This document shows positions 7,574-16,685 of a stretch of 64,000 bases of DNA, one piece after another. Origin of the DNA: Spirosoma agri (GTDB lineage Bacteria; Bacteroidota; Bacteroidia; Cytophagales; Spirosomataceae); the NCBI RefSeq assembly GCF_010747415.1, contig NZ_JAAGNZ010000002.1, forward strand, positions 1,054,001 through 1,118,000, in the 5' to 3' direction. How positions within the stretch are numbered: the stretch's first letter is position 1; each line of letters begins with the position of its first letter. Below the pieces are notes generated by a model. It ran no database searches. It was given only the letters and a program-made list of their open reading frames with translations, and had not been told where the DNA came from. A program made the position numbers and the translations under genes.

Positions 7574-9112
7574 TTAGGCGTTCAGCGACCAGCCCTCACG
7601 GTATTCGCGCTTAACGAACTGGTTAGCCTCGTCGAAGTTCGTGATCTTCATGTTCTTACCATCCCAGGTCAGCTGCTTGCGACCGGTGTAGTTAAATCCT
7701 TTGCCGTCTGCTTTCGGCGAACGAACCATATAACTACGGATGGCCAGGTTACCCATCAGCACCGATTCCGTCAGCGGACCGGCAAAATCGAACGATGAGG
7801 TAAGTGCTTTGTGCTCCTTGCTGTTGAACCCTGCTTTACACGCTTCGGTCCAGTAAACCTGGTGGCCGTTCTCGGGTAGAGCAACGCCGTTCGGTCCACT
7901 TTTTGGCTTCGGAGCGGCTTCCAGTTTCTGACCGCTCTTCGAGTAAAACTTCGGATCGTCGCCGTACATACCACAGGCAATCATGCCTTTGTCACCAATC
8001 AGGAATACGCCGTTCTCCCCGTTTTCCGGGAATGGCTCACCCGCTGGCAGCATTTCTGGCCGGAACGGACGGATACCCCCATCTGCCCAGGTCATTGTAA
8101 CGGCTGACTTGTTTTTGGAAGATGCCGGGAACTTCAACTCCACCCGCGATGATGGTGGGCAACCTTCGGGAATGTATTCGGGCGTCCAGTCTTTCAGGAA
8201 TACGGCGCCAACGCTGGTTTCCACTTCGGTTGGGTAACCCAGGCCAAGTACGCGGAAGGGTACGTCCATGATGTGGCAACCGATATCACCCAGCGCACCC
8301 GCGCCAAAGTTCCACCAGCCACGCCATTTGAAGGGGTGATAAGCGGGCGTATAACCCACTTTCTGAGCCGGTCCGAGCCAGAGATCCCAATCCAGATCGA
8401 CGGGGGTTTCGGAAGCGGGTGTGGGAACGGGAATTCCTTGTGGCCAGACAGGACGGTTTGTCCACAGGTGTACCGTGTGCACCGTTCCAAGTAACCCTTT
8501 GTCGTACCACTCGACCATTTGTTTCTGCTGTGGGTTCGATGACCCCTGATTGCCCATCTGCGTCACCACTTTATACTTGCGGGCTGCTTCGGTAAGCATC
8601 CGGGCTTCGTAGATGTTGTGGGTCATTGGTTTCTGAACGTACACGTGTTTGCCACGTTGCATAGCCGCCATGGCTACGATAGCGTGGGTATGGTCAGCCG
8701 TCGAAACTGTTACCGCATCTATATTTTTACCCTCCTTATCGAGCATTTCCCGGAAGTCCTTGTACCGCTTGGCATTCGGGAATTTTCCGAAAATTTCTTT
8801 AACGCGGGGAAGGCCCCAATCCACGTCGCATAGCGCCGAAACGTTGTTAGCGCCGTTATTGAACGAATTGTTTACGTCGCCGAACCCTTTACCGCCGATA
8901 CCAACGCCGGCAATATTGAGCTTATCGCTGGGGGCAATGAAGCCTTTACCGCCTAATACGTGACGGGGAACGATCAAAAAGCTGGTTGCAGCCAAAGCGC
9001 CAGCCTGGATGAATTGCCGCCGTGACGTTACTGCTTTGTCGGACGTTGGCGAATTCGGGCCGGGCGTTGAATTATCTGGTTGATTCATAAAATGAGTATT
9101 GTACAGATCCAT
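7574..9112 (-). CDS. Gfo/Idh/MocA-family oxidoreductase, Tat-exported
   Basis: The protein has 512 residues. A twin-arginine signal (TSRRQFIQAGALAATSFLIV) near residues 29-48 predicts export of a folded, NAD(P)-bound enzyme to the periplasm, as is common for this family in Bacteroidota and Planctomycetes. The Rossmann fold opens with LNIAGVGIGGKG. The EKP-like sequence appears as VQKPMTHN, the conserved loop of the family. The C-terminal Gfo/Idh/MocA_C domain contains WRGWWNFGAGALGDIGCHIMD, the diagnostic GDIGCH block. Substrates in this group are typically sugars or polyols; which one cannot be told. A second ATG at 9088 would also keep the Tat signal. It is convergent with the membrane protein upstream. 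Confidence 0.9.
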   Translation of the reverse strand: MDLYNTHFMNQPDNSTPGPNSPTSDKAVTSRRQFIQAGALAATSFLIVPRHVLGGKGFIAPSDKLNIAGVGIGGKGFGDVNNSFNNGANNVSALCDVDWGLPRVKEIFGKFPNAKRYKDFREMLDKEGKNIDAVTVSTADHTHAIVAMAAMQRGKHVYVQKPMTHNIYEARMLTEAARKYKVVTQMGNQGSSNPQQKQMVEWYDKGLLGTVHTVHLWTNRPVWPQGIPVPTPASETPVDLDWDLWLGPAQKVGYTPAYHPFKWRGWWNFGAGALGDIGCHIMDVPFRVLGLGYPTEVETSVGAVFLKDWTPEYIPEGCPPSSRVELKFPASSKNKSAVTMTWADGGIRPFRPEMLPAGEPFPENGENGVFLIGDKGMIACGMYGDDPKFYSKSGQKLEAAPKPKSGPNGVALPENGHQVYWTEACKAGFNSKEHKALTSSFDFAGPLTESVLMGNLAIRSYMVRSPKADGKGFNYTGRKQLTWDGKNMKITNFDEANQFVKREYREGWSLNA

Positions 9113-9242
9113 TTTACAAAAGCAGGTTCATTTGTTTATCTACCGCTGTCCTGAGCGGTTTTTTCCAGTAAATCAATAGTAACGGGGAAAACGCTCTGTT
9201 ATAACTGGTCCGTTGTGGTTAAGTTGAGGTTATTTTTATACT

Positions 9243-9284
9243 AAAACCCGGACGAAAAGATAAGAATCAAGTCGTCCGGGTTTT
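9243..9284 (-). terminator. Terminator downstream of the DUF2267 gene
   Basis: A 13-bp perfect inverted repeat (9243-9255 with 9272-9284) has a 16-nt loop, and its distal arm is T-rich. It lies 24 bp past the DUF2267 stop on the minus strand. Confidence 0.75.
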
Positions 9285-9307
9285 GGCAGATCTTCTGTTC
9301 GTGTAAA

Positions 9308-9706
9308 CTACGCGGATTGGATCGACTCAAACAAGGGCGCGTAATCGTCGGATAGGGTAATTTTTATTTTGTGTAACTCGCCTTCGGTGACCATCCGGCT
9401 TAGCAGGTGAACGAACTGCTGCGTATACCGCTGTCCCGCTTCTTCATCGGTGTCGAGTTTGTCCGCTACACGCTGATAAAATTCTGTTAGTTTGAAGCGT
9501 TGTCCCTGATCGCGCTCTTCGGGGCTGACTTCCCGAATGATGTCGAGCAGGGGGGCGGGGAGTTGCGCACCGAGGTTATCAGCGGCATTGCCCGCCAGAT
9601 GTTCGGTAAGTGTGTGCAAAAAGGCCCGTGTGATGTCGAGAACCTCGGTTTCGGTTTGTACGCCTAGTGTTTCTTTGGCTTCATGGATGAATTCTGGATA
9701 CTGCAT
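9308..9706 (-). CDS. DUF2267 domain protein
   Basis: The ATG at 9706 gives 132 residues starting MQYPEFIHEAK, the usual N-terminus of DUF2267 proteins. An upstream ATG at 9775 would add a non-conserved stretch. Two helical repeats are visible, about residues 5-70 and 75-130, with the conserved pattern of Leu at 'RAFLHTLTEHL' and 'QRYTQQFVHLLSRM'. The family is cytosolic and of unknown biochemical role, and is often found with stress genes. It sits 96 bp downstream of the GH1 gene in the same direction, so the two may be cotranscribed. Confidence 0.8.
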   Translation of the reverse strand: MQYPEFIHEAKETLGVQTETEVLDITRAFLHTLTEHLAGNAADNLGAQLPAPLLDIIREVSPEERDQGQRFKLTEFYQRVADKLDTDEEAGQRYTQQFVHLLSRMVTEGELHKIKITLSDDYAPLFESIQSA

Positions 9707-9802
9707 AACGTTGTTAGTTGTTTGCCCGTTAACTACCGGATGAAGGACGGAGTTTGAAAAGAGTTGAAACAACATAGCTGCGTATAAGTCATGCCGGACC
9801 GG

Positions 9803-11215
9803 TCATACGGTCGAGGTCAGGTTAGCCAGCTGATGTTCATTCGACAGCAGTTGCTGAAACCAGCGTCCCGATGCTTTTATGATTCGCTGCTGGGTTCGGA
9901 AATCGACGTGCACTAGCCCAAAGCGCGGTCGGTATCCTTCGGCCCATTCGAAATTGTCTAGAAACGTCCAGGCGAAATAACCGTCCACCGCGAATCCGTC
10001 GCGTTTCGCTCGCAAGACCTGTTGCAGGTAGTTTCGGTGGTAATCGAGTCGGGCTACATCGTTCACGGCACCCTGCTGAACCGTGTCAAAAAAAGCCGCT
10101 CCACTTTCGGTGATGTAGATCTTTTTGATGCCTTCGTACTGCGAAAACTGCTGGATGACACGGTACATGCTCTCCGGATACACTTCCCAGCCCATCTCGG
10201 TAATGGTCTGAACGTTGCGTTGAAGGGGCGATACCTGAGAGGCCCACAGGTAAGGGATAAAATAAGATCCCTCCACGACCGCCCGGAAATAGTGTTGCAG
10301 CCCGATAAAATCGAAGTTGAACGCAAGTTGTTCCATATCGCCGGGTTTCGCTACTTTTTTCGTGATTCCAGCCAGAAACGACAGTTCTTTAGGATAACCC
10401 AGACCAAGCGACGGTTCGATGAAGAGCCGGTTCAGGAGCGCATCCACGCGAACGGCAGCCGCCTGATCGCGAGTGGAGGAGGTAAACGGGTCGATGGGGG
10501 AGCAGGAAAACGTAGTACCGACGTGTGCCCCCGACACGTTGCGCCGGACAACACGCCCCCCCTCGGCCTGAGCCAGCGCGGTATGGTGAATGACGGGAAG
10601 TAAGTTCCGGAAACTCCGCCGACCGGGGGCATGCTGGCCCGTGAAATAACCCAGCACTGAGAAGGCCAGCGGTTCGTTCAGAATGATCCAGTGCTTGACT
10701 TTATGACCGAAAGCTTTGGTGCAGACATCGGCAAATTCCGAAAACCAGTTGACGATACTGCGATTGGGCCAGCCGCCCTTCGTTTCGAGCGCCTGTGGTA
10801 AATCCCAGTGGTAGAGCGTGATCCAGGGGGTTATGCCGAGGGCCAGGCAGTGATCGATAAGTCGGTCATAGAAGGCAAGCCCTGCTTCGTTCAGACGACC
10901 ACCCTGACTGGGGCCAACGCCATCGGGCAGAATGCGCGACCAAGACAGTGAGAACCGGAATGAATCAAAACCTAACTCTTTATGCAGCAGCAGGTCGGAT
11001 TCATAGCGGTCGTAGAATTCGCAGGCACTATCGGCGGTTTCGCCCGTTTTTATTTTTCCCTTCTGATGGCTAAACGTATCCCAGACGCTGGGTGATCGGC
11101 CATCGCGGTCAACGGCTCCTTCGATCTGGTAGGCGGCTGTGGCCGTTCCCCAAATAAAGTCAGGACCAAATGAATGACGGCCAAAAGTTGAATAATCGGT
11201 CAGTGGAGCAGGCAC
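9803..11215 (-). CDS. Glycoside hydrolase family 1 beta-glucosidase
   Basis: This 470-residue cytoplasmic enzyme has no signal peptide. The GH1 N-terminal signature FIWGTATAAYQIEGA is at residues 20-34. The acid/base Glu181 lies in ILNEPL and the nucleophile Glu370 in YITESG. Further substrate-binding blocks include YHWDLP (135-140) and the C-terminal WTFLDNFEWAEGY. It hydrolyses beta-linked glucosides or galactosides taken into the cell. The length is normal for the family. The downstream DUF2267 gene may be in the same transcript. A perfect -7 box is visible upstream at 11261-11268. Confidence 0.95.
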   Translation of the reverse strand: MPAPLTDYSTFGRHSFGPDFIWGTATAAYQIEGAVDRDGRSPSVWDTFSHQKGKIKTGETADSACEFYDRYESDLLLHKELGFDSFRFSLSWSRILPDGVGPSQGGRLNEAGLAFYDRLIDHCLALGITPWITLYHWDLPQALETKGGWPNRSIVNWFSEFADVCTKAFGHKVKHWIILNEPLAFSVLGYFTGQHAPGRRSFRNLLPVIHHTALAQAEGGRVVRRNVSGAHVGTTFSCSPIDPFTSSTRDQAAAVRVDALLNRLFIEPSLGLGYPKELSFLAGITKKVAKPGDMEQLAFNFDFIGLQHYFRAVVEGSYFIPYLWASQVSPLQRNVQTITEMGWEVYPESMYRVIQQFSQYEGIKKIYITESGAAFFDTVQQGAVNDVARLDYHRNYLQQVLRAKRDGFAVDGYFAWTFLDNFEWAEGYRPRFGLVHVDFRTQQRIIKASGRWFQQLLSNEHQLANLTSTV

Positions 11216-11260
11216 GATTTTGTGGAGACTATAAATACGTTTCGTTGACTACGAGGCCCT

Positions 11261-11268
11261 CAAAAGTA
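11261..11268 (-). promoter_or_regulatory. Putative -7 box for the GH1 gene
   Basis: CAAAAGTA is the reverse complement of TACTTTTG and matches TAnnTTTG exactly. It is 46 bases upstream of the start at 11215. No good -33 box is seen. Confidence 0.4.
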
Positions 11269-11288
11269 GCGATTTGCCCTAAAACAGC

Positions 11289-11325
11289 TTCGCCAGTCAG
11301 GTAAATAACTACCCTGACTGGCGAA
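11289..11325 (-). terminator. Terminator downstream of the small secreted protein gene
   Basis: A 15-bp inverted repeat with one bulged base (11289-11303 with 11310-11325) has a 6-nt loop. On the minus strand it is followed by U-rich sequence. Confidence 0.7.
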
Positions 11326-11348
11326 TGTTGGTTCAAACGAGCTGACGT

Positions 11349-11744
11349 TTAGCCTCGGCGGCCAAATGGCGCGTTGCCTGGACGGTATTGTTGTTGCTGG
11401 GCGAATAAGCGATCGCGTTGGGCTGAGGTCAGTACGGCCAGCATATCCTGCCGTTTGCGAAGCTGGAGCTGACGGTATCCGTCGGGAGTCAGCCGGGACG
11501 TTGACGCCATGCGGTCGTAGTTGTCTTCGATTTTATGCAACTGTTTTTCCTGGCGACGCGATAAGCCAACGATGGCATCGATCCGGTCTATTTTCAGGTC
11601 GTCCTGACGCTGATCTTTGTCATAACGAGCGCCACCTTGTTGTGGGCCACGATTATCGAAAGGCTGCGAATAAACGCGTTGCGCGAAGGTTGCACCGGTT
11701 GACAGGGCGAAGAAAGTAAGGGCGGCTGCGATTGTCTTTTTCAT
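11349..11744 (-). CDS. Small secreted Gln/Arg-rich helical protein (Spy/CpxP-like in layout)
   Basis: The protein has 131 residues with a signal peptide (MKKTIAAALTFFALSTGATFAQ). The mature part begins with a disordered Gly/Gln/Asp-rich stretch. It continues with a charged helical segment (LSRRQEKQLHKIEDNYDRM, then YRQLQLRKRQDMLAVLTSAQRDRLFAQQQQ), whose 'LTSAQRDRL' resembles the LT..Q...L motif of Spy/CpxP-type periplasmic proteins. That resemblance is weak and the function is inferred at most as periplasmic stress or chaperone-like. It ends in RRG. It is a single gene with its own terminator. Confidence 0.7.
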   Translation of the reverse strand: MKKTIAAALTFFALSTGATFAQRVYSQPFDNRGPQQGGARYDKDQRQDDLKIDRIDAIVGLSRRQEKQLHKIEDNYDRMASTSRLTPDGYRQLQLRKRQDMLAVLTSAQRDRLFAQQQQYRPGNAPFGRRG

Positions 11745-11866
11745 GATCAGTATGTGTTTATTGTTTTGCGTTACTGATTCTTAGAAGCGAACCGAGGATC
11801 AACGTTTAACCGACCTATGAGGCATTCTGGCTGAATGCCGGATTTTAAGGGCTGAACCCGCTGAAA

Positions 11867-12880
11867 TTACTTTCGAGTGACCGCAGACGTGGCCTGCCGT
11901 TGTGCCATAGCCTGGGCGATTATGCTGGCGACGATGAGTTGTAGGGCGTGATAGATCATGATCGGTAGGAGGGCCACACCAGCCATTGTACCCGGAAACA
12001 GGACATTAGCCATAACACTACCTTGTACCAGCGACTTTTTTGAGCCGCAGAACAGAGCTGTAATGCGGTCTTCGCGACTAAAATGAAGCGGTTTGCTGAG
12101 TAGCGTGATAAAACCAAAGACCAGAAAAAAGAGCCCGAGCAGCAGAGCCGCCAGCCATAGCAGATCACTGGGCGAATAAGCGGCAAACAAATTGAGCTTG
12201 AACGACTCGCAGAAGGCGGTGTAAACAATCAATAAAATAGTAACCTGATCGAAGTAACGGAGCAGCGATTTGTGCCGCTCCGCAAACCACCCAAGCCGCC
12301 GGTTGAGCAACAGACCCAGAATAACAGGAACGATAACTTGTAGCGTCAGTTTCCCGATCACACCCGCCAGGTCATATTGACCGGTTGTACTGCTCAGCAA
12401 ATAGCTCATCCAGAGTGGCGTTATAAATACGCCGATCAGACTGGAGATGCTGGCGTTGAAAATAGCCGCCGGAATGTTTCCACCCGCAATGGAAACCATC
12501 ACCACCGATGACGAAACGGTGGACGGTAGAGCGGCTACGTAAAAAATACCCAGCCATACTAGTTCGGTATCGGGTGTCATGAGCCAGTAACGGGCAGCCA
12601 GCACAATCGCCGGAAAGACAATGAAGGTGGTCAGGTGAATGACCAAGTGCAGTTTATAATTTCGCAGGCCGACCCGTAGCTGATCGAAGTTCAGGCGCAG
12701 ACCATAGAAGAAAAAGATCAGCGAAACGCCATACGTAGCAATCGACGATAAAGATAAGGGGCCTTCCTGAATGCCGGGTTCGGGCCAGATTTTAGCCAGT
12801 CCGATCATCGCCAGTAAAGCGAGAATGAACCAATCGAGCCCAACGCGGGCCAGCAGTGTACTTAACGAAGTCTTTGCCAT
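11867..12880 (-). CDS. SBF-like (bile acid:sodium symporter superfamily) membrane transporter
   Basis: This 337-residue inner-membrane protein has about ten transmembrane segments. The beginning (LARVGLDWFILALLAMIGLAKIWP) and the segments FFFYGLRLNFDQLRVGL, AALPSTVSSSVVMVSIAGGN and FCGSKKSLVQGSVMANVLFP match the SBF_like group that includes E. coli YfeH, rather than the classical BASS group. Conserved helix-breaking motifs (PSTVSSSV) correspond to the sodium/substrate crossover. The substrate is unknown. The gene appears to stand alone. Confidence 0.88.
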   Translation of the reverse strand: MAKTSLSTLLARVGLDWFILALLAMIGLAKIWPEPGIQEGPLSLSSIATYGVSLIFFFYGLRLNFDQLRVGLRNYKLHLVIHLTTFIVFPAIVLAARYWLMTPDTELVWLGIFYVAALPSTVSSSVVMVSIAGGNIPAAIFNASISSLIGVFITPLWMSYLLSSTTGQYDLAGVIGKLTLQVIVPVILGLLLNRRLGWFAERHKSLLRYFDQVTILLIVYTAFCESFKLNLFAAYSPSDLLWLAALLLGLFFLVFGFITLLSKPLHFSREDRITALFCGSKKSLVQGSVMANVLFPGTMAGVALLPIMIYHALQLIVASIIAQAMAQRQATSAVTRK

Positions 12881-12960
12881 ACAAACTGGTAACTGGCCTG
12901 GAAACGCTTTCGTTTAGAACGTCCTCCGTCGATTGGGTAAATTAATAGGTGTGTAATCAC

Positions 12961-13031
12961 TGTAGCGCGGGTGGAAACTCGTGCTGGCTAGCTAAAAATC
13001 GCGGGATCCCTCCCGCGCTGCAACCGCTACA
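12961..13031. repeat. Two-hairpin element with inverted ends (dispersed-repeat candidate)
   Basis: The 71-bp segment begins TGTAGCG and ends CGCTACA, its exact reverse complement. Inside are two consecutive hairpins: an imperfect one (GCGCGGGTGG with AAACTCGTGC) and a good one (CGCGGGA...TCCCGCG). The GC-rich stems stand out from the AT-rich flanks. This is the layout of a REP/MITE-type repeat. Only one copy is in the window, so dispersal is inferred. It lies between the divergently oriented SBF-like and yegP genes. Confidence 0.5.
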
Positions 13032-13154
13032 CAGACATCCTACCAGTCTATGTAACTTATTTTCGTATAACTTGACTAATTGTCATAAAATTATTCACTT
13101 CTTTATAGTATTAACTGATAACTAACTCGTTAGCCTAAAGCCAGCATTCACTAT

Positions 13155-13487
13155 ATGGGAAAATTTCTTATTTCGACGAGAACAAACGGCGAGTTTCAGT
13201 TCGTGCTCAAAGCGGACAATGGGCAAACTGTGTTATCGAGTGAAGGCTATACCACCAAGGCTAACTGCTATAATGGCGTTGAATCCGTTCGGAAAAACTC
13301 GGCGACTGATAGCCGTTATGATCGGAAAGTATCGGTCAATAGTAAATTCTACTTCAATCTGAAGGCGACAAACGGTCAGGTTATTGGTACAAGCCCGTTG
13401 AATGAGCGTGAGTCGGGTCGCGAAGCGGGCATTGACTCGGTGAAAAGCATGGCACCTGGTGCAGTCATCGAAGACACGGCCAACTAG
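13155..13487 (+). CDS. YegP-family protein (two DUF1508 repeats)
   Basis: This 110-residue cytosolic protein is made of two tandem DUF1508 units: GEFQFVLKADNGQTVLSSEGY.T at about 11-60 and KFYFNLKATNGQVIGTSPLNE at about 64-104. Each is followed by a helix with the pattern 'GVESVRKN' / 'GIDSVKSM'. This is the standard length and layout of YegP, whose biochemical role is unknown. The upstream AT-rich stretch (13060-13150) probably holds the promoter. It ends at a terminator shared with the convergent glutaminyl cyclase gene. Confidence 0.92.
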   Translation: MGKFLISTRTNGEFQFVLKADNGQTVLSSEGYTTKANCYNGVESVRKNSATDSRYDRKVSVNSKFYFNLKATNGQVIGTSPLNERESGREAGIDSVKSMAPGAVIEDTAN

Positions 13488-13503
13488 CGGGTATTCCTAA
13501 CGT

Positions 13504-13548
13504 CCGGTGCTGTTTGAGGTAAATCTGGCTCAGTACGAACAGCACCGG
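13504..13548. terminator. Stem-loop between convergent yegP and glutaminyl cyclase genes
   Basis: An 11-bp perfect inverted repeat (13504-13514 with 13538-13548) has a 23-nt loop. It lies in the only gap between the two convergent stops. Confidence 0.6.
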
Positions 13549-13571
13549 ATTTGTGCCTTACCAGATGGTCA

Positions 13572-14672
13572 TCAAAGCGCGATTGACCCTGGCTTTCCGA
13601 GAGCCGGTGGTAGCTTGACGTTTAGTTTATATAAAGTGGGCCAGTTTTTACCCGTGACATAAAAAGCCTTTTCCGTGGGCTGAAACGCAATCCCGTTTAG
13701 TACATTGATCTGCGTGTTGACACCCTTCGGTAAATGACCATCCATGTTCAAATTCCCGACGACTTTCCCCGATGCCATGTCTATTTGAACGATCCGATTG
13801 GTTTGCCAGACATTCGCAAACACATACCCGTTCACGTACTCCAGCTCATTCAGATTCACAACCGGTCCCTTGTCGTCGTAAACGGATACGCTGCCCTTCG
13901 GCTGAAAGTCGGGGGTGAGGAAATAAAGCCGGTTGGTGCCATCACTCAGAATAAGTGTCGATTCATTGTGGGTCAATCCCCAGCCCTGCGTGTGGTAGGT
14001 GAGCGTTTTTTCCAGCGTAAACTTCATCGAATAGCGAAAGCAAACACCCGACGTCCAGGTCAGCTGGTAAATTTTGTCGTTCACGATGGTGATCCCTTCG
14101 CCGAAGTATTGCTCCGGCAGCGGCACCGACTGACGAATGGCCCCTGTGGATAAATCGACTTGCATCAGCTTCGACTTCCCATTCAGGCCGGTGCTTTCGT
14201 ATAAATTTCCCCGATAAAACTCCAGTCCCTGTGTAAAACTCGTTGAATCGTGTGGATAAGTCTTGAGAACCGAATAAGCCAGCGTTGTCGGCGTAACATC
14301 GGACCAGAATTCAACGCCAAGTGTATCCGAAAAGGAGACTTTATTGGCTGTTGTTCCGCTGATGATCAACTGGTGCATCCCTAATTTCTGATCGGCAGAT
14401 CGCACCCGCAACTGATCATTCGTCTGTTGAAGGATGGACGCTGAATTAGAATCAACGCGGACGGCAACCTGCGTAAGTGGCTGGCTAAGCTGAATGGAAA
14501 TCGTGTCCCCAAGTTTGTAGGTTGTCTTAGTGAGTGCAACGATCGACGGCGTTTCCGGCTCGTTAGTTGTTGTGGCTGATTCCTTTTTGTTCTGGCATGA
14601 TGAACCCCAAAAGCACGTCAACAGGATCAGAAAAAAGTAAATGACGCGATGGCACTCTCGAAAAACCTGCAT
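13572..14672 (-). CDS. Glutaminyl-peptide cyclotransferase, plant/bacterial type, lipoprotein
   Basis: The enzyme converts N-terminal Gln to pyroglutamate. The 366-residue protein starts with a lipoprotein-type signal (VIYFFLILLTCFWGSSC, lipid-anchored Cys27). An Ig-like region runs from about 40 to 125, and a five-bladed beta-propeller of the glutamine cyclotransferase family fills the rest. Diagnostic stretches are YPHDSTSFTQGLEF, YESTGLNGKSKL, GEGITIVNDKIYQLTW, THNESTLILSDGTNRLYF and LNELEYVNGYVFANVWQTNRIV. The N-terminal Ig-like extension is longer than in the plant enzymes. Lipidation predicts action on exported proteins in the periplasm. Confidence 0.92.
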   Translation of the reverse strand: MQVFRECHRVIYFFLILLTCFWGSSCQNKKESATTTNEPETPSIVALTKTTYKLGDTISIQLSQPLTQVAVRVDSNSASILQQTNDQLRVRSADQKLGMHQLIISGTTANKVSFSDTLGVEFWSDVTPTTLAYSVLKTYPHDSTSFTQGLEFYRGNLYESTGLNGKSKLMQVDLSTGAIRQSVPLPEQYFGEGITIVNDKIYQLTWTSGVCFRYSMKFTLEKTLTYHTQGWGLTHNESTLILSDGTNRLYFLTPDFQPKGSVSVYDDKGPVVNLNELEYVNGYVFANVWQTNRIVQIDMASGKVVGNLNMDGHLPKGVNTQINVLNGIAFQPTEKAFYVTGKNWPTLYKLNVKLPPALGKPGSIAL

Positions 14673-14785
14673 TGATTGCTGACCTGTTTAGACGCAGAAA
14701 GATACGGGATGAAAGGCTACAGATTACCAAGATCGAAAAATAGCTATTAGCAGTCTGAGGCTGGAAAGAGGATTAAAAACCGAAG

Positions 14786-16486
14786 TTACTTGATTCGGAG
14801 CGAACCCCCGCTCTGGTAGATCAGCTGAGCGCCATTTTTATAATAAAGAAAACCCGTTTGTGCCTGAACGCCAGCGGGTATCGTAATGACGTGTCTGAGC
14901 TCGGTCGTATCGGCTACGGTAGGGATGCGTCCGCACGACCATACCTGTGGATTATCCCAGTTGCCGTTCTGCACCGTACTCAATACCAATGCCGGCAGGT
15001 TCGGCGGTAATCCACTACCCGAGCCGTTGACGGTTATTGGTTCGTTAGGTTCGCCGGTTGTGGCGGGTGATGTGGAGTTGACTCGAAAACGATACCGGCC
15101 ATTCGCCCAGCTCGGTAACGTAACGGATAGAGGATTGGCGGTGCCTGCCGTCAGGGTGCCCAGGTAACAGCCGGTCTCAGTCAGCATATCGACGGTATAT
15201 TGGTTATCGGCCCGCACCGGAACCCGCGAAAAATAAGGAACCTGAACCGACTGACCCGCCGAGGTAGTAAAGGGGAAAACGTAACCCGTTGTCAGCAAGA
15301 CCGTTCGATCCGGCAGCGAAGGCTGAGTGCTTGTGAAGTAGGTTGGGGGGAGTGCCTGCGTCCACACATCAGTCAATGCCGGGCAGTCGTCGGCATCGAA
15401 GTGAAGATGAAAATAGTCGGCTCGCCGATAGTTCGGGTAAATCATGCCATCTGTAGCCGGTCCTGTCCAGTTATTGGGCTGCCCCGCGAGAATGTTCTGC
15501 GCATCAATGATGTTCTGATCCGTTTCGTGGTTGGCGTATTCACTACCCAGGGCGGCAGGAATGTAACTAACCCGCGAAACGACCCAGCTCAGGTTGCCGA
15601 AGCCCAGCTGCGCGCGCGATTTATTGATGACCGTACCAATATTGGTCAGGTAATCGTCTCGTGACTGGTAGTAGTTATCACCCTCGCCCTGATGCCACAA
15701 AACCGCCCGTACGCCCGTTCGCTTCAGGTAGTGCTGGATGGTTGCCCCCAACAACCGATACGGCATATTTTGCGATAAATTCTGAAAACTTTCTTCGCCA
15801 TTGGCCGAGTGTACCCAGTGCTTGGAGTTCGTGCCTGAATACGAAGCGCCATAGAACATGACCGGTACACCCAATTGAGAAACCAGTCGTTCGCCAAGGG
15901 CTCCCCACACATACAGGTAAGCACCCGGAAACATGCCCGTATTGGTAATGCCCGTCGCCAGATCGGCGTGACTAACCACAAACGGTAACGAACTTTCCGA
16001 GAATTGCCCCGCCTGCCCGGTCCAATAATTGATGATGGATACCCGGTCATCACTGGCCTGTCCGCTGTAGCAGTTGACGCCCCAGGAATTGGATTGCCCG
16101 GACGTGATGAACACTTCACCAACGCCAATGCGTGGTGTTGTTAGAGACGCCAGTTCGGTTGCGCCCGCATAAGCCTTCACTTCGAGATCATACCAGCCAC
16201 CCGTTACGCCGGTGAATGTTCCCTGAAAGGACCCACTGCTGGGCGCGTTATCCAGAACGATCCAACCCGTAGACAGACCTCCCTGACGAACCGTTAACTG
16301 AGCCCTGACTTGGGTCGCATTGGCAGGACACTGGCCTGCTACCGGTACATTCGCCTGGTTGTTATTGTTACGCTGGAGCACCAATCGGCTGGTTGGAAAC
16401 GTAAGCTGTAACTGCGCGAAACCGGTATACGATACAAACAGGAAAAGAAATTGAGCCGTTTTCAATAAACGTAACACAACTGTCAT
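14786..16486 (-). CDS. Secreted SGNH/GDSL carbohydrate esterase (sialate O-acetylesterase-like)
   Basis: The protein has 566 residues with a signal peptide (ending YTGFAQ). After a beta-sandwich domain (about 25-125, opening FPTSRLVLQRNNNN), the esterase core shows block I GQSNSWG with the nucleophile Ser. Block III follows in WHQGEGDN, and the catalytic His/Asp region is around YFHLHFDADD. This layout is that of the sialate O-acetylesterase (SASA) family, which removes acetyl groups from sugars. A cell-surface-type C-terminal domain (about 510-566, NWDNPQVWSCGRIPTVADTT) follows. It is a clear paralogue of the protein at 31610-34207, sharing the N-terminal domain and the VGEVF block before the nucleophile. 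Confidence 0.85.
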   Translation of the reverse strand: MTVVLRLLKTAQFLFLFVSYTGFAQLQLTFPTSRLVLQRNNNNQANVPVAGQCPANATQVRAQLTVRQGGLSTGWIVLDNAPSSGSFQGTFTGVTGGWYDLEVKAYAGATELASLTTPRIGVGEVFITSGQSNSWGVNCYSGQASDDRVSIINYWTGQAGQFSESSLPFVVSHADLATGITNTGMFPGAYLYVWGALGERLVSQLGVPVMFYGASYSGTNSKHWVHSANGEESFQNLSQNMPYRLLGATIQHYLKRTGVRAVLWHQGEGDNYYQSRDDYLTNIGTVINKSRAQLGFGNLSWVVSRVSYIPAALGSEYANHETDQNIIDAQNILAGQPNNWTGPATDGMIYPNYRRADYFHLHFDADDCPALTDVWTQALPPTYFTSTQPSLPDRTVLLTTGYVFPFTTSAGQSVQVPYFSRVPVRADNQYTVDMLTETGCYLGTLTAGTANPLSVTLPSWANGRYRFRVNSTSPATTGEPNEPITVNGSGSGLPPNLPALVLSTVQNGNWDNPQVWSCGRIPTVADTTELRHVITIPAGVQAQTGFLYYKNGAQLIYQSGGSLRIK

Positions 16487-16685
16487 GATGCAAAACCCGT
16501 GTGGATACCTGAGGCCGTAAAATGATGCCGTAAATAAACGGAAAATGCATTACAATGACTTTGCGATACCTGGTTGTATGAGTGGAATACACCGTTCAAT
16601 AAACGATTTGCGTTGTTTTGAAGGTGGTAATTGGCTTATAAACAGGTAGTTGATACGAATAGTAGATATTGAGGGTTCAGGGTCG

